Source: Micropruina sp.
GTDB lineage: Bacteria > Actinomycetota > Actinomycetes > Propionibacteriales > Propionibacteriaceae
Length of the DNA stretch: 64,000 bases
Direction: 5' to 3'
Assembly: GCA_016716635.1 (NCBI GenBank)
Contig: JADJVZ010000013.1
Coordinates: 434,001-498,000, forward strand
A program made the position numbers and the translations under genes. The notes under the pieces are model-generated. The model was given only the letters and a program-made list of their open reading frames with translations, was not told where the DNA came from and searched no databases. This document shows, in pieces, positions 53,722-63,254 of the stretch (position 1 is its first letter; the number at the start of each line of letters is the position of its first letter).

Positions 53722-53921
53722 TCCAGGGGCTCTCGTCGAATCGGTGCAGAAACACCATCCCCGCGACCTCACAGGCCGCCTCGTCGCCGAGCCCCTCCAG
53801 GGTGGAGCATTTCTACTCCGCCGAATGGAGTTTCCACGGTAACTCTGTTTGGTGACTACCTTCAACGCGCGAACGAATGCGCCTGTTTTCAGCGCAGCCC
53901 AGGGCCCGCTGGGTGGTGTTG

Positions 53922-54716
53922 TCAGGCGGTGCGCGCCTCGAACGTCCGGACGAACACGGGGTGATCCTTCGTGGACGCGGCGGCGTCCAGGCGATAGCCG
54001 CCCTCCGCGAAGGAGGTGATGGGTGCCGCCGTCCGGATGCGGTGGCGGACCAACCACGACGCCATCGCCCCACGCGCGTGCTTGGCGTAGAACGAAATCA
54101 CCTGACGGCGACCCGCGGGATCGGTGTCCTCGAAGCGAGGGGTCACCACCCGGGCGTCCAAGGCGCCGAAGTTCACCGACTTGGCGTACTCATCCGAGGC
54201 GAGATTGACCACCACGTCCGCGCCGGGCGACGCCGCCAGGTCGGCTCGGATCATGTCGGTGATCCGCTGGCCCCAGAACGCATAGAGCGTGGCGCCGCGA
54301 TCAGTACGCAGCCGGGTGCCCATCTCTAACCGGTACGGCAGCATCAGATCGAGCGGACGCAAGACGCCGTAGAGGCCCGACAAGATGCGGACGCTCTTCT
54401 GCGCCTCGGTGTAGTCGCGTTCGTTCCAGGTTTCGCGCACGGCCAAGCCCCGGTAGGTGTCACCCGCCATCGCCAAGACGGCTGGGCGGGCGCTCCGCCG
54501 GGAAAAGGGCACCTCAAAGTCGGCGTAGCGCTGGGCGTTGAGCGCGGCGAGTTCGTCCGATAGGTGCATCAGCGAGGCGATCTGCGACACGCTCTGCCCG
54601 CGCAAGGTCTCGATCAACGCTTCCGAGTCGTCCAACATCCGCGGCACGCTGTGTTTGCGGGTCGGCAACGGGGTTTCGTAGTCGAGAGACTTCGCGGGCG
54701 ACAACAAGGCGAGCAT
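53922..54716 (-). CDS. yaaA: Peroxide stress protein YaaA (DUF328)
   Basis: This 264-aa protein starts MLALLSPAKSLDY, with the family blocks LMHLSDELAALNAQRY, RILSGLYGVLRPLDLMLPYRLEMGTRL and FYAKHARGAMASWLV. YaaA binds DNA and lowers free iron during oxidative stress in E. coli. Length and motifs match fully. Confidence 0.93.
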   Translation of the reverse strand: MLALLSPAKSLDYETPLPTRKHSVPRMLDDSEALIETLRGQSVSQIASLMHLSDELAALNAQRYADFEVPFSRRSARPAVLAMAGDTYRGLAVRETWNERDYTEAQKSVRILSGLYGVLRPLDLMLPYRLEMGTRLRTDRGATLYAFWGQRITDMIRADLAASPGADVVVNLASDEYAKSVNFGALDARVVTPRFEDTDPAGRRQVISFYAKHARGAMASWLVRHRIRTAAPITSFAEGGYRLDAAASTKDHPVFVRTFEARTA

Positions 54717-54796
54717 GGGACGAGGGTAGTGTCCCGAGGCCCTGAGCTGCCTTGAGGGCGCACGCGACCGCCGAGGGGACCATGAGCCCCCGAACC

Positions 54797-54820
54797 GCCG
54801 GATCCCGAGGGGGATCCGGC
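54797..54820 (-). terminator. Hairpin downstream of the MarR gene
   Basis: GCCGGATCCC (54797-54806) pairs with GGGATCCGGC (54811-54820) around GAGG. It lies 13 bp past the MarR stop and ahead of yaaA on the minus strand, so it probably separates the two transcripts. No T-tract is seen. Confidence 0.6.
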
Positions 54821-54832
54821 AGTCAGTTGCGA

Positions 54833-55249
54833 CTAGGCGATGGCGCGGGCCGCCGCCTCCGAGACGCACCGAAGAGTCGTGGCCGCAGCCGCAACCTGTT
54901 CGGGCGTTTTCCCGTCGGCGAGTGCACGTTCGATGTCTGCGTAGACCTCAAGAGTCTGGGCGGCCGCAGCGCGTCCAGCCATCGTCAAGGTGATGCGCTT
55001 CTCTCGCCCGTGCGGGATGCGACTGACCAAACCGGCGGCATCAAGCTTCGTGAGAAGCCCGGTGACGCTCGGAGGTTCAATCTCGAGTGCGGCGGCTAAC
55101 TCGGCTTGGTTCATATTGCGATGTTCCAGCAGTTCCAAGAGGACGACCTCTTGGCCTGGGAACAGGCCTATTTCACCGAGCCTGCGGGTAGCGAGTTTAC
55201 GGGTCCGTTGAACGGTGACCCGGACTGCGCTCACAAGGGGGAACTCCAT
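54833..55249 (-). CDS. MarR-family transcriptional regulator
   Basis: This 138-aa winged-helix regulator has the MarR recognition region (NQAELAAALEIEPPSVTGLLTKLDAAGL) and the basic wing RIPHGREKRITLT. The C-terminal helix is the dimer arm. The ATG at 55249 is preceded by AAGGA; a GTG 8 codons upstream is possible. The target gene is not obvious. Confidence 0.88.
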   Translation of the reverse strand: MEFPLVSAVRVTVQRTRKLATRRLGEIGLFPGQEVVLLELLEHRNMNQAELAAALEIEPPSVTGLLTKLDAAGLVSRIPHGREKRITLTMAGRAAAAQTLEVYADIERALADGKTPEQVAAAATTLRCVSEAAARAIA

Positions 55250-55566
55250 GAGCTTTTCCTTCTCGACCGCCACCGAAAGGTCCCGGGGGTGGGTTCCAAA
55301 CTCGCGGTTTGAGGCGACTCGTGCGGACCGTCATCAGGTAGCGCCGGCGGGTCGCCTCTCACCGAGAGCGTCGGTGGTAACACAACTGTCCCACGTCGGG
55401 GAGGGTGCCCGCCATGCGGAAGATGGTTACATAACTGAAAGTTAAGGAACATCGCTGTGCGCCACCGAATGGAACGGTGGCTGCGGGCCTCACTGTGAGG
55501 ATCCCACCATGCGGACGACCGCGGGGCGTTGGGGTGCACTTTGGCACCACAGGTGCAGCGTCCGGA
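55250..55566. other. Intergenic region upstream of MarR
   Basis: About 317 bp separate the MarR start and the helicase stop. It holds TAACT-GAA-AGTTA (55432-55444), a perfect small dyad that may be a MarR-type operator, and short hairpins near 55533. No gene is supported. Confidence 0.4.
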
Positions 55567-58500
55567 TCAGATGCCCGAGAGCAGGCGCCGAATGTCGTCG
55601 GCCGACAGCGGCGCGGCACTCTCCGCGGCCCCTTCACCGACGACGCGCGCGAACAGGTCCCGCTTCGTTTCCTGCAACGCCACCACCTTCTCCTCGATGG
55701 TCTCGGCGCTCACCAGGCGGTAGACCATGACGTTCTTGTCTTGGCCGATGCGGTGCGTGCGATCGATCGCTTGGGTTTCGGCCGCGGGGTTCCACCATGG
55801 ATCCAGGACGAACACGTAGTCCGCCTCGGTCAGGGTGAGCCCGAAACCACCGGCCTTCAGGCTGATGAGGAATGCGGGGGCCGAACCTTGGCGGAACTCC
55901 GCGATCCGTGTCGGACGATCGCGCGTGCGTCCGTCCAGGTACACCGTCTGGACGCCTGCCTTGTGCAGCTCGGCTTCAGCGAGCCGCAGGAACCTTGTGA
56001 ACTGGCTGAACACCAGCGCGCGATGGCCCTCCGCGGCCATCTCGACGACCATCTCGACGAGGGTCTCCAACTTCGCCGAATGAGCCGGTGCGAGCGGGTC
56101 GACCAGGATTGGGCTCAAGGCCAGCTGGCGTAGTTGGGTGAGGGCGGCCAGGATCTTCACGCGGTTGCGGTTCATGTCGCCGACAAGGCCCAACACCTCC
56201 TTGCGGACGGCCTGCAGGTGTTTGTCGTAGAGCCGTCGGTGGCCCGACGACAGCGTCACCGGGATCACCTGCTCCTGCTTCGGGGGCAGCTCGGCGGCCA
56301 CCGCTTCCTTCGTCCGACGAAGCATGAGCGGGCGCACCCGCCGGTGCAGCCGCGCCAAGGCCTCCGGGTCGGTGCCGTTTTCGATCGGACGGCGATAGAG
56401 CTCGGTGAACTTTTCTGGATCGGGGAACAGCCCCGGCGCGGTGATCGACAGCAGCGACCAGAGGTCCATCAGGTTGTTCTCCAGGGGCGTGCCCGTGACG
56501 GCGAACTTGCTGGTGGCCTTCAGCCGCCGCACCGCCTGGTACGTGACCGACTGCCGGTTCTTCACGAACTGGGCCTCGTCCAGCACGACGACCGACCAGC
56601 CGAGGGCCTGATACTGCTCGGCTTCGAGGCGGAGCAACGTGTAAGACGTCACGACAACCTGCGCACCCGCGATGGTGGCGGCCACCGAATCTCCGCGCTT
56701 CTTGGCGGTCTGGCCGACGATGCGGACGTCCAGGTCGGGGGTGAACCGGGCCGCCTCGGCGTGCCAGGTGCCGAGGACCGACGTCGGTGCCACCACCAAC
56801 GCCGGATGATCGAGCTGCCCCCGCTCGGCCAGCGAGGCGAACAACGCGAGGGTTTGGACGGTCTTGCCGAGACCCATGTCATCGGCGAGCACGCCACCCA
56901 GCGCGGCGTCGGTGAGGAACGACAACCAGCGGTAGCCGGTCTCCTGATAGGGGCGCAGGGTGGCCTGCAGACCTTCCGGCAGGGCGCGCGCGGGCAGGGT
57001 GTCCACGTGCAAGAGGGACTTCACCGCTTGCGCCCACGTCGAGGACTGCTCGGCCACCACCCCCAGCGCGACGAGTTCGGCCCACAGGCCGGCGTGCTCG
57101 ATGCGCAGCCGGTAACTGCCCGGCTCGCCACCCTCCTGAAGGGCCGCGGCTTCGGCGATGAGCGTCCGAAGCTGATCGAACTCTGGACGATCGAGGGTGA
57201 ACCAGGTGCCGGAGTCGAGCACAAGGTGATCCTCGCCCACGGCGAGGGCGCGGAAGAGGTCCGCGAAGGCAACCTTTTGGCCGTCGATGCTGATGTCGAC
57301 CGACAGGTCGAACCAGTCGCGGGAGCCGTCAGCGGCGTCGGTGAGGTTGAGGCTCACCAGCGGCGCTTCGACCGCTTGGCGGTAGTCGGTGGCGTCGCCG
57401 GAGATGGTGACGACGATGTCATCGCGCGCTTGGAAGACGGGCAGCCAGTCGGTCGCGAACTCGATCGTGGCGAGGCCGGTCAGCACCGATTCGCGGGCCG
57501 GGCGCCCGTCGGGCCCAACCATCGAGGGCGGCAGCGTCTCGAGAAGTTGGGCCTCCGCCACAGCGTCGCGGACGGCGAACTGGTCTGTTCCCCAGGCGAC
57601 CTTGACCCGGACCTCCCGGTCGCCGAGCCCGTAGACGAAGCCCCAACGCAGCCGCGTGAGGTGCCCGGGCTCGTTGGTGACGTCCAAGGTGAGGCGGGGT
57701 GGGGACGGCTCGGGCAAAGTGACGTTCTCGCCGAGGCGGACCGGCACCTGGCGGCGCAGCAACGGGTAGTAACCCCCGAGAAAGGAGCCGACGTCCTCGA
57801 CCGGGATGTCGAGCGTGGGCGCGTCGAGCAGCATGGTTCGGACGGCGGGCGTCCACGGGGTGACGAAGGGTGCCAGGCGGACGTATTCGGGGCTCAACAG
57901 GATCACGCCATGACCGGGGTCGCCCAGCACATTGCGGCGCGTGAGCACCAGGGGTCGACCGTCTTGCTCCGCCAGGCCCCGCAGGCGCAGACCGCCGTCG
58001 GTACCCTCCTCGATCTCGACGGTGGCCGTGACCGGGGCTTCGAAGCTGACGGCGGGGGTTCCGCGTCCGCTCACGAAGGTCACCCCGGCGGCCATCGCCC
58101 CGGTGAGCAGCTCCCACACGAGGGGGCCGATCGCCGCGAGATCGAGGGTGTCGGGGGTCCGATAGCTGTAGTAGTTCATCGGCCGGCGTCCGGCCTCGCG
58201 CTCGGCAGCGCGGCGCAGCTCTATCAGGGCCCGGGATTGCGCCTGGTCGTAGACGCCGCGGAAGTCCGCCAGGGCGTCCCAGGAGACGCCGGTCTTGATC
58301 CAGGCGCCCTTTGCGCCGCGGATGAGAGGCCGCAGCGCCAACGTCCCGGACGTGGTGAGCGTGAACTCCAACGCCAGCGGCGCCTCGGCTGGACGATCGG
58401 CCCGCAGAGGGGCGGTCACGGCGCCGAGGACGCGCGCCCAATGCGGTGTGCGGGCCTGCGCGGCGACCTCACGCAGGTGCAGCAATACCGCCACCGCATG

Positions 58501-58767
58501 CTTGCAGTCGCCGCGGACGGGACACGAGCAACTCGTCGCCAGAGCGAGCACGGGGGTCTGTGCGACCACCCGAATGACAACCACGTACGGTCGTTGGCTC
58601 ATGCCGCGGACCATCGCCTGCACCAGAGTTTGGTCACCGCCCACAGAGACGGAGGTCACGCGTCCCTGGGCGGCGTAGGTACGCCCACGCAGCCACGTCT
58701 CGCGTCCAAAGCGGCGCGCTAGCCACTCGTCGTCCAGGTCCACGACCCAGTCGGGGTAACTACGCAT
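55567..58767 (-). CDS. SWIM-domain SNF2-family helicase
   Basis: This 1066-aa protein has a SWIM zinc finger (CSCPVRGDCKHAVAVLL, about residues 80-96), a large uncharacterised middle, then a SNF2 ATPase: Walker A DDMGLGKTVQT near residue 630, DEAQ near 730 and a helicase C lobe with RALVFSQFTRFL and QAIDRTHRIGQDKNV. Such proteins remodel protein-DNA contacts; bacterial RapA-like or DNA-repair roles are possible. The start ATG at 58767 gives the MRSYPDWVVDLD opening; a longer start is possible. Confidence 0.92.
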   Translation of the reverse strand: MRSYPDWVVDLDDEWLARRFGRETWLRGRTYAAQGRVTSVSVGGDQTLVQAMVRGMSQRPYVVVIRVVAQTPVLALATSCSCPVRGDCKHAVAVLLHLREVAAQARTPHWARVLGAVTAPLRADRPAEAPLALEFTLTTSGTLALRPLIRGAKGAWIKTGVSWDALADFRGVYDQAQSRALIELRRAAEREAGRRPMNYYSYRTPDTLDLAAIGPLVWELLTGAMAAGVTFVSGRGTPAVSFEAPVTATVEIEEGTDGGLRLRGLAEQDGRPLVLTRRNVLGDPGHGVILLSPEYVRLAPFVTPWTPAVRTMLLDAPTLDIPVEDVGSFLGGYYPLLRRQVPVRLGENVTLPEPSPPRLTLDVTNEPGHLTRLRWGFVYGLGDREVRVKVAWGTDQFAVRDAVAEAQLLETLPPSMVGPDGRPARESVLTGLATIEFATDWLPVFQARDDIVVTISGDATDYRQAVEAPLVSLNLTDAADGSRDWFDLSVDISIDGQKVAFADLFRALAVGEDHLVLDSGTWFTLDRPEFDQLRTLIAEAAALQEGGEPGSYRLRIEHAGLWAELVALGVVAEQSSTWAQAVKSLLHVDTLPARALPEGLQATLRPYQETGYRWLSFLTDAALGGVLADDMGLGKTVQTLALFASLAERGQLDHPALVVAPTSVLGTWHAEAARFTPDLDVRIVGQTAKKRGDSVAATIAGAQVVVTSYTLLRLEAEQYQALGWSVVVLDEAQFVKNRQSVTYQAVRRLKATSKFAVTGTPLENNLMDLWSLLSITAPGLFPDPEKFTELYRRPIENGTDPEALARLHRRVRPLMLRRTKEAVAAELPPKQEQVIPVTLSSGHRRLYDKHLQAVRKEVLGLVGDMNRNRVKILAALTQLRQLALSPILVDPLAPAHSAKLETLVEMVVEMAAEGHRALVFSQFTRFLRLAEAELHKAGVQTVYLDGRTRDRPTRIAEFRQGSAPAFLISLKAGGFGLTLTEADYVFVLDPWWNPAAETQAIDRTHRIGQDKNVMVYRLVSAETIEEKVVALQETKRDLFARVVGEGAAESAAPLSADDIRRLLSGI

Positions 58768-58815
58768 CCTTCGACTGTGTGCCACGCGGGGCTCGTGTGG
58801 CAAGTCGGGACCCTG

Positions 58816-59979
58816 TCAGGCCTGCGCCTCGGGCTCGGCAACGGGCGCGACGTCGGACGTCGGCGCGGCGAACTGTGCCGCGTCGATCGCCAGTTGCTCC
58901 TCCGGGGAGGCCAGCCGCCGGCGGGCGTTGGTTTCCAACAGTTGGGCCTCGTTGATCGCGTCCTGGACGGTCTTGCGGGATTCGGCCTCGGCCGCAGCCT
59001 TCTGGGCGGCGATCTCGGCGAAGACGTCCACCTTGGCGGGCGCGGCGAAGTTCGAGGGATCGGTGGCACCGAAGTCGCGTCCGAGATCGCCGGCCATCTT
59101 GCCGAGTCCCTTGAGCGCCTCGTTGACCTCGCTCGGGATGACCCACACCTTGTTGGCGGTGCCCTGGGCGATCTGCGGCAGCATCTGCATGTACTGGTAG
59201 GCCAGCAGCGCCTGGTCGGGCTGCCCGGCGTGGATCGCGTTGAACACCGTGGTGATGGCCTGGGCCTCACCCTCGGCGCGCAACATCTTCGACTGCCGCT
59301 CGGCCTGGGCGCGCAGCACCTGCGACTCGCGTTCGCCTTGGGCCCGCAGGATCAGCGATTCGCGCTCGCCCGAGGCCGACAGGATCTGGCTTTGGCGCTG
59401 GCCTTCGGCCAGAAGGATGGCGGCGCGCTTGTCGCGCTCGGCGCGGGCACCCTTTTCCATGGCGTCCCGGATCGTGGCGGGCGGCTCGACCGAGCGCAGC
59501 TCCACACGGTTGACCTTGATGCCCCACTTGCCGGTGGCCTCGTCCAGCACCGCGCGCAGCTTGGCGTTGATCTCCTCGCGGCTAGTGAGCGTCTGCTCCA
59601 GATCCATGCCGCCGATGATGTTGCGCAACGTGGTCATGGTCAGCTGTTCAATCGCCTGAATGTAGTTCTGGGCCTCGTAGGCGGCCTTCACCGGATCGAC
59701 GATCTGGAAGTAGATGACGGAATCGATGCTGACCATCAGGTTGTCTTCAGTGATGACACCCTGCGGCGGGAAGGGGACGACCATCTCGCGCATGTCCATC
59801 GTGTAGCGGACGGTGTCGACCATCGGCATCAAGAGGTGGGGGCCCGGGGCGAGCGTCCGACGGAATTTTCCGAGCCGCTCAACGATCGCCACCTGCTGCT
59901 GGCGGACCAGCCGAACCGAGGCCCAGACGGCCGCGATGGCCACGATGAGCAAGATGAGGGGAATGATGAACGCGGGCAT
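58816..59979 (-). CDS. SPFH/Band 7 protein (stomatin/QmcA-like)
   Basis: This 387-aa protein has an N-terminal membrane helix (LILLIVAIAAVWASVRLV), the SPFH domain (VAIVERLGKFRRTLAPG, VDPVKAAYEAQNY) and a long Ala/Gln/Arg-rich coiled coil ending in an Ala/Pro tail. It lies downstream of an NfeD gene on the same strand, a known functional pair in membrane microdomains. Start at the ATG at 59979 agrees with the membrane helix. Confidence 0.92.
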   Translation of the reverse strand: MPAFIIPLILLIVAIAAVWASVRLVRQQQVAIVERLGKFRRTLAPGPHLLMPMVDTVRYTMDMREMVVPFPPQGVITEDNLMVSIDSVIYFQIVDPVKAAYEAQNYIQAIEQLTMTTLRNIIGGMDLEQTLTSREEINAKLRAVLDEATGKWGIKVNRVELRSVEPPATIRDAMEKGARAERDKRAAILLAEGQRQSQILSASGERESLILRAQGERESQVLRAQAERQSKMLRAEGEAQAITTVFNAIHAGQPDQALLAYQYMQMLPQIAQGTANKVWVIPSEVNEALKGLGKMAGDLGRDFGATDPSNFAAPAKVDVFAEIAAQKAAAEAESRKTVQDAINEAQLLETNARRRLASPEEQLAIDAAQFAAPTSDVAPVAEPEAQA

Positions 59980-60029
59980 GGTGAGGCTCCTTCTTCCCTT
60001 CCAGGGTAGGTCGGGACGGGGTCGAACGA

Positions 60030-60497
60030 TCAGCGAAGTTCGGGGTTGTGGGCTTTGGGGTACACCTGGACGGTCGTGCCGTCGACGGAGAAGATCTCGA
60101 CCTGCGTCCCCTCCGGGATGAGGGAGCCGTCGTAACTGCGGGCCGTCCAGACCTCGCCCCCGATCTTCACCTCGCCCGCGGTCGCCGTGATCTCGATGAG
60201 CGCGGGTCCGGTGCTGCCAACGAGCGTGTCGAGCGAGGAGCGGTAACCGGGGGCGTTGCGGACCTTCTTCAACAACGTCGGACGCAGCACGGCCAGCAGC
60301 AGGGCCATGACGACGACCGCGACCACGGCGTGCAGGATCCAGGCGCCCGGGAACAGGAAGGCCGCCGCCCCGCCGGCAAGTGCCCCCGCGGCGAGCATCA
60401 GGAGTGTGAAGTCCATCGTGGTCACTTCCGCCACAGCCAGGATCGCCGCGGCGATCACCCAGATCGCCCACGCGTTGTGCGTCCACCAGTCGAGCAT
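60030..60497 (-). CDS. NfeD-family membrane protein
   Basis: This 155-aa protein has two or three N-terminal hydrophobic helices (residues 8-75) and a C-terminal OB-fold (GEVKIGGEVWTARSYDGSLIPEGTQV), the NfeD layout. NfeD proteins work with SPFH partners, and the SPFH gene follows 50 bp downstream. Confidence 0.9.
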   Translation of the reverse strand: MLDWWTHNAWAIWVIAAAILAVAEVTTMDFTLLMLAAGALAGGAAAFLFPGAWILHAVVAVVVMALLLAVLRPTLLKKVRNAPGYRSSLDTLVGSTGPALIEITATAGEVKIGGEVWTARSYDGSLIPEGTQVEIFSVDGTTVQVYPKAHNPELR

Positions 60498-60558
60498 GCC
60501 TCCATCATGCCCCTAAGAAGGAGCGTCGGCGCTGGCGCGAGGCGCTACCTTGGGCGTC

Positions 60559-61410
60559 GTGCAACAGCCCACCACCTCCGAGGTCGAGCGCCTCGTCGAC
60601 CTCGTGGCCGGGCGGCGCTGGGTGGCGTTGACCGGAGCCGGGCTGTCGACCGACTCGGGGATCCCCGACTACCGCGGCCCGAACGCGCGGGCGACCAATC
60701 CGATCCAATACGCCGACTTCATGCGCCGCCCCGAGGCTCGGCGCCGCTACTGGGCGCGTTCGCTGATGGGTTACCGAAGCTTCGGCACGGCCGTGCCGAA
60801 CGGCGGGCACGAGGCTCTCGCCGCCCTCGGCGTGCCCGTGATCACGCAGAACGTGGACGGCCTGCACTCGGCGGCGGGCAGTCGCCGGGTTGTTGACCTA
60901 CACGGTTTGATCGATCGGGTGATCTGCATGGACTGCGGGGATCTCTCGTCGCGGTCGACCTTGCAACTGCGGTTAGAAGCCGCCAACCCGGAGATCACCG
61001 GGACGATTCCGGCGGGGTCGGCCGAACTGCGTCCGGACGGGGATGCCGACATCGACGATCCGGAAGGGTTCATCGTCCCCGCCTGTGAACTGTGCAGCGG
61101 CCTGCTCAAACCGGACGTGGTGTTCTTCGGCGAATCAGTTCCGCTACCACGGGTCGCGGAATGTTACGCGTTGGTCGATGAGGCCGAGGCATTGGTGGTC
61201 GCCGGCTCGTCGCTGACGGTGATGTCGGGGCTGCGGTTCGTCCGGCATGCGGCCAAATCAGCAAAGCCTGTGGCCATCGTGAACCAGGGCGCAACCCGCG
61301 GCGACGAGCTCGCGACCGTCCGCGTGGCGGCAGGCACCACCCAAACCTTGCAGGCCATCCTAAGTGGACTCACGACGCCGTCCCCGACGCCATCCCCGAC
61401 CAATTCCTGA
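60559..61410 (+). CDS. NAD-dependent protein deacylase (Sir2 family)
   Basis: This 283-aa sirtuin removes acyl groups from lysines using NAD. The motifs GAGLSTDSGIPDYRG, TQNVDGLH and the zinc pairs CMDC and CELC are all present, followed by KPDVVFFGESVP and GSSLTVMSG. The start is a GTG at 60559; TTG three codons earlier is possible. The Pro/Ser/Thr tail at the C-terminus (TTPSPTPSPTNS) is likely disordered. Confidence 0.93.
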   Translation: MQQPTTSEVERLVDLVAGRRWVALTGAGLSTDSGIPDYRGPNARATNPIQYADFMRRPEARRRYWARSLMGYRSFGTAVPNGGHEALAALGVPVITQNVDGLHSAAGSRRVVDLHGLIDRVICMDCGDLSSRSTLQLRLEAANPEITGTIPAGSAELRPDGDADIDDPEGFIVPACELCSGLLKPDVVFFGESVPLPRVAECYALVDEAEALVVAGSSLTVMSGLRFVRHAAKSAKPVAIVNQGATRGDELATVRVAAGTTQTLQAILSGLTTPSPTPSPTNS

Positions 61411-61438
61411 CCAAATCCCCGACCCGGCCGCCCCCCTA

Positions 61439-61508
61439 GACTTTGCTGGCGACAAGCGTGTTTGCTGGCGAAATATCGCCAGCAAACACGGCTAACGCCA
61501 GCAAAGTC
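61439..61508. repeat. Nested palindrome family, copy 3
   Basis: Outer arms GACTTTGCTGGCG (61439-61451) and CGCCAGCAAAGTC (61496-61508) enclose an inner 14-bp stem GTGTTTGCTGGCGA / TCGCCAGCAAACAC with loop AATA. Outer and inner motif starts are again 19 bp apart on both arms. It lies 28 bp past the sirtuin stop. Confidence 0.88.
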
Positions 61509-61600
61509 GGGAAAGAGGGGGGCGGCCCGCCGCCACCACGATCCACCTTGCCGTCGAGCCCCAGAGCGGGAGGCGACCTTCCTCTGGCTAGGGTTGGCGC

Positions 61601-62455
61601 ATGAGGGACACCTACCGGAACCACGCCGGCGCGGGTCGAGTGCGAGCCTGGTGCCAGAAGGTGCTGAGCGAGTGGTCCACCCCTCACACGGTGCGCGAGT
61701 TGGAGACCAGCCTTGGTCCGACGGCGATAGTTGAGGCTGGCGACGGGCCGGACCTGTGTGTCTATCTCCCCGGCGCCAACTACAACGCCAGCACGAGCCT
61801 GCCCTTGATCGACGCCCTGGCGGCGAGTTGCCGCGTGTGGGCGGTGGATCTTCCTGGCCAGCCAGGGTTGAGCGCGGCAGGTCGTCCGGATCGCCTCGGC
61901 GAGCACGGTCCCTGGGTGCGTGAGGTGCTGCTGGCCGCGCGGAGGGCCCACCCAGATGCTCGCATTGTTTTGGTGGGGCTCTCGCGGGGGGCCGCCGTCG
62001 CGTTGCTGGCGCCGCCCGACCTGGTGGAGGCCCTCGCCCTCGTGAGTCCGGGCGGGCTGATGGCCGTCCACCCATCGTTCCGGATGGCTGCTCTTGGCCT
62101 GCGCTGGTCGCTAGAACGGAGCGCCGGTGCCTCCCATTCCCTTCTTTCCTGGATGGCTGCGACAGGACGGCATCCCTTGCCGGAACATGTCGAATGGATG
62201 ACCTTGGTCGCGCAGACCAGCCGCCTCACGCTGGCGCCGGACGCATGTCCGCGGCCGACGCTGGAGCGGTGGCGTGGCCGGAAGGTCGGGGTGATCGTCG
62301 GTGCGGAGGACGTCTTCTTTCCCTCGGCGCAACTGCGCGACGCGTCCGTCGACATGGTGGGCGTCACCCCTGTCGTGGTGCCCTGGTCAGGCCACCTCTT
62401 GTTCTCCGAGGATCCCGGACGGGTCGCCGAGGCTGTGGCCCACCTGCTCAAGTAG
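61601..62455 (+). CDS. Alpha/beta hydrolase
   Basis: This 284-aa protein has the alpha/beta hydrolase nucleophile elbow GLSRGAA, an acid in GAEDVFFP and a His in WSGHLLF. The VWAVDLPGQPGLSA strand is the oxyanion region. No signal peptide is seen. The substrate is unknown. The start codon is the ATG at 61601. Confidence 0.85.
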   Translation: MRDTYRNHAGAGRVRAWCQKVLSEWSTPHTVRELETSLGPTAIVEAGDGPDLCVYLPGANYNASTSLPLIDALAASCRVWAVDLPGQPGLSAAGRPDRLGEHGPWVREVLLAARRAHPDARIVLVGLSRGAAVALLAPPDLVEALALVSPGGLMAVHPSFRMAALGLRWSLERSAGASHSLLSWMAATGRHPLPEHVEWMTLVAQTSRLTLAPDACPRPTLERWRGRKVGVIVGAEDVFFPSAQLRDASVDMVGVTPVVVPWSGHLLFSEDPGRVAEAVAHLLK

Positions 62456-62482
62456 CTATTTCTCGCCGCCGCAGCGCCTTGG

Positions 62483-63196
62483 TCATCGAGGCGATGCGCT
62501 GCGCTGGCGGCCCCGGGCTGAGTTGGCGGCGGACGCTTTCTGCTCGGCCAGGCGAAGAGCGAGGCCGTCGAGCAGCGCGTCCAAGGAGAACTCGAACTCG
62601 ACCTGCGCATCGCAACCGGCCGTCTCGGATCCGGGGTGGCCTGCGGTGGCCGTGGCGATCTCGACGATGTGCGGGAACTGGGTTTGGAACTGCGCCAGCA
62701 TGGCCGCGCGCTGCTCCGGGTCGGCGGGCGTGGCGGGCGTCGGGAAGACCTCGCGGGTGAAGCCCCACATGCGGATGCCCAGGGCGTGCATCGCCAGGTG
62801 GGTGAGTTCGGCGGAGAAGCCGCCCGTCCGGAAGATGCCCATCAGTTCGTCCATGTAGGTCAGAACGATGGGGGAGGCGTGCGTCCGGGTCTCGATGACG
62901 CTGGGCGCCCAAGGGTGGGCGAGCAGGGTCGCGCGCGTGGCGAGGATCCGCTCGCGCAGGCGGGGCCGCCACTCGCTACCCCCAGGCAGCGGCGGCAGGC
63001 CCGTCAACACGGCGTCGACCATGCCATCGAGGAGCTCCTGCTTGCCGGCCACGTGCTTGTAGAGGGCCATGGGGACGACGCCTTGGTCGGCCGCGAGGCT
63101 CCGCATGCTGAGGGCGTCGATGCCGGACGAATCCGCGAGGGCGATGGCCGCCGCGAGGACTCGGTCGCGGGTGAGGCGAGGCCGCTCGGTTGACAT
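62483..63196 (-). CDS. TetR-family transcriptional regulator
   Basis: This 237-aa regulator has an N-terminal TetR helix-turn-helix (ALADSSGIDALSMRSLAADQ, then VPMALYKHVAGKQELLDGM) and a TetR_C-like ligand domain. It is divergent from a DUF4386 gene across a 58-bp gap containing two operator-like palindromes. The ATG at 63196 abuts the first site. Confidence 0.92.
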   Translation of the reverse strand: MSTERPRLTRDRVLAAAIALADSSGIDALSMRSLAADQGVVPMALYKHVAGKQELLDGMVDAVLTGLPPLPGGSEWRPRLRERILATRATLLAHPWAPSVIETRTHASPIVLTYMDELMGIFRTGGFSAELTHLAMHALGIRMWGFTREVFPTPATPADPEQRAAMLAQFQTQFPHIVEIATATAGHPGSETAGCDAQVEFEFSLDALLDGLALRLAEQKASAANSARGRQRSASPR

Positions 63197-63236
63197 GTGT
63201 ACACCGTACACCTACCCTCGGGTGTACGCCGTACAC
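63197..63236. promoter_or_regulatory. Two TetR operator palindromes
   Basis: GTGTACACCGTACAC (63197-63211) and GTGTACGCCGTACAC (63222-63236) are near-identical 15-bp GTGTAC-N3-GTACAC dyads, 25 bp from centre to centre, located between the divergent TetR and DUF4386 genes. A dimer at each site would cover both promoters. Confidence 0.85.
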
Positions 63237-63254
63237 CTACCGGGAGATCCGCTC

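Noticed and set aside
56134..58722. 862-codon plus-strand frame opposite the SNF2 helicase
   Set aside because: Composition is that of an antisense shadow; the minus strand has complete SWIM and helicase motifs.
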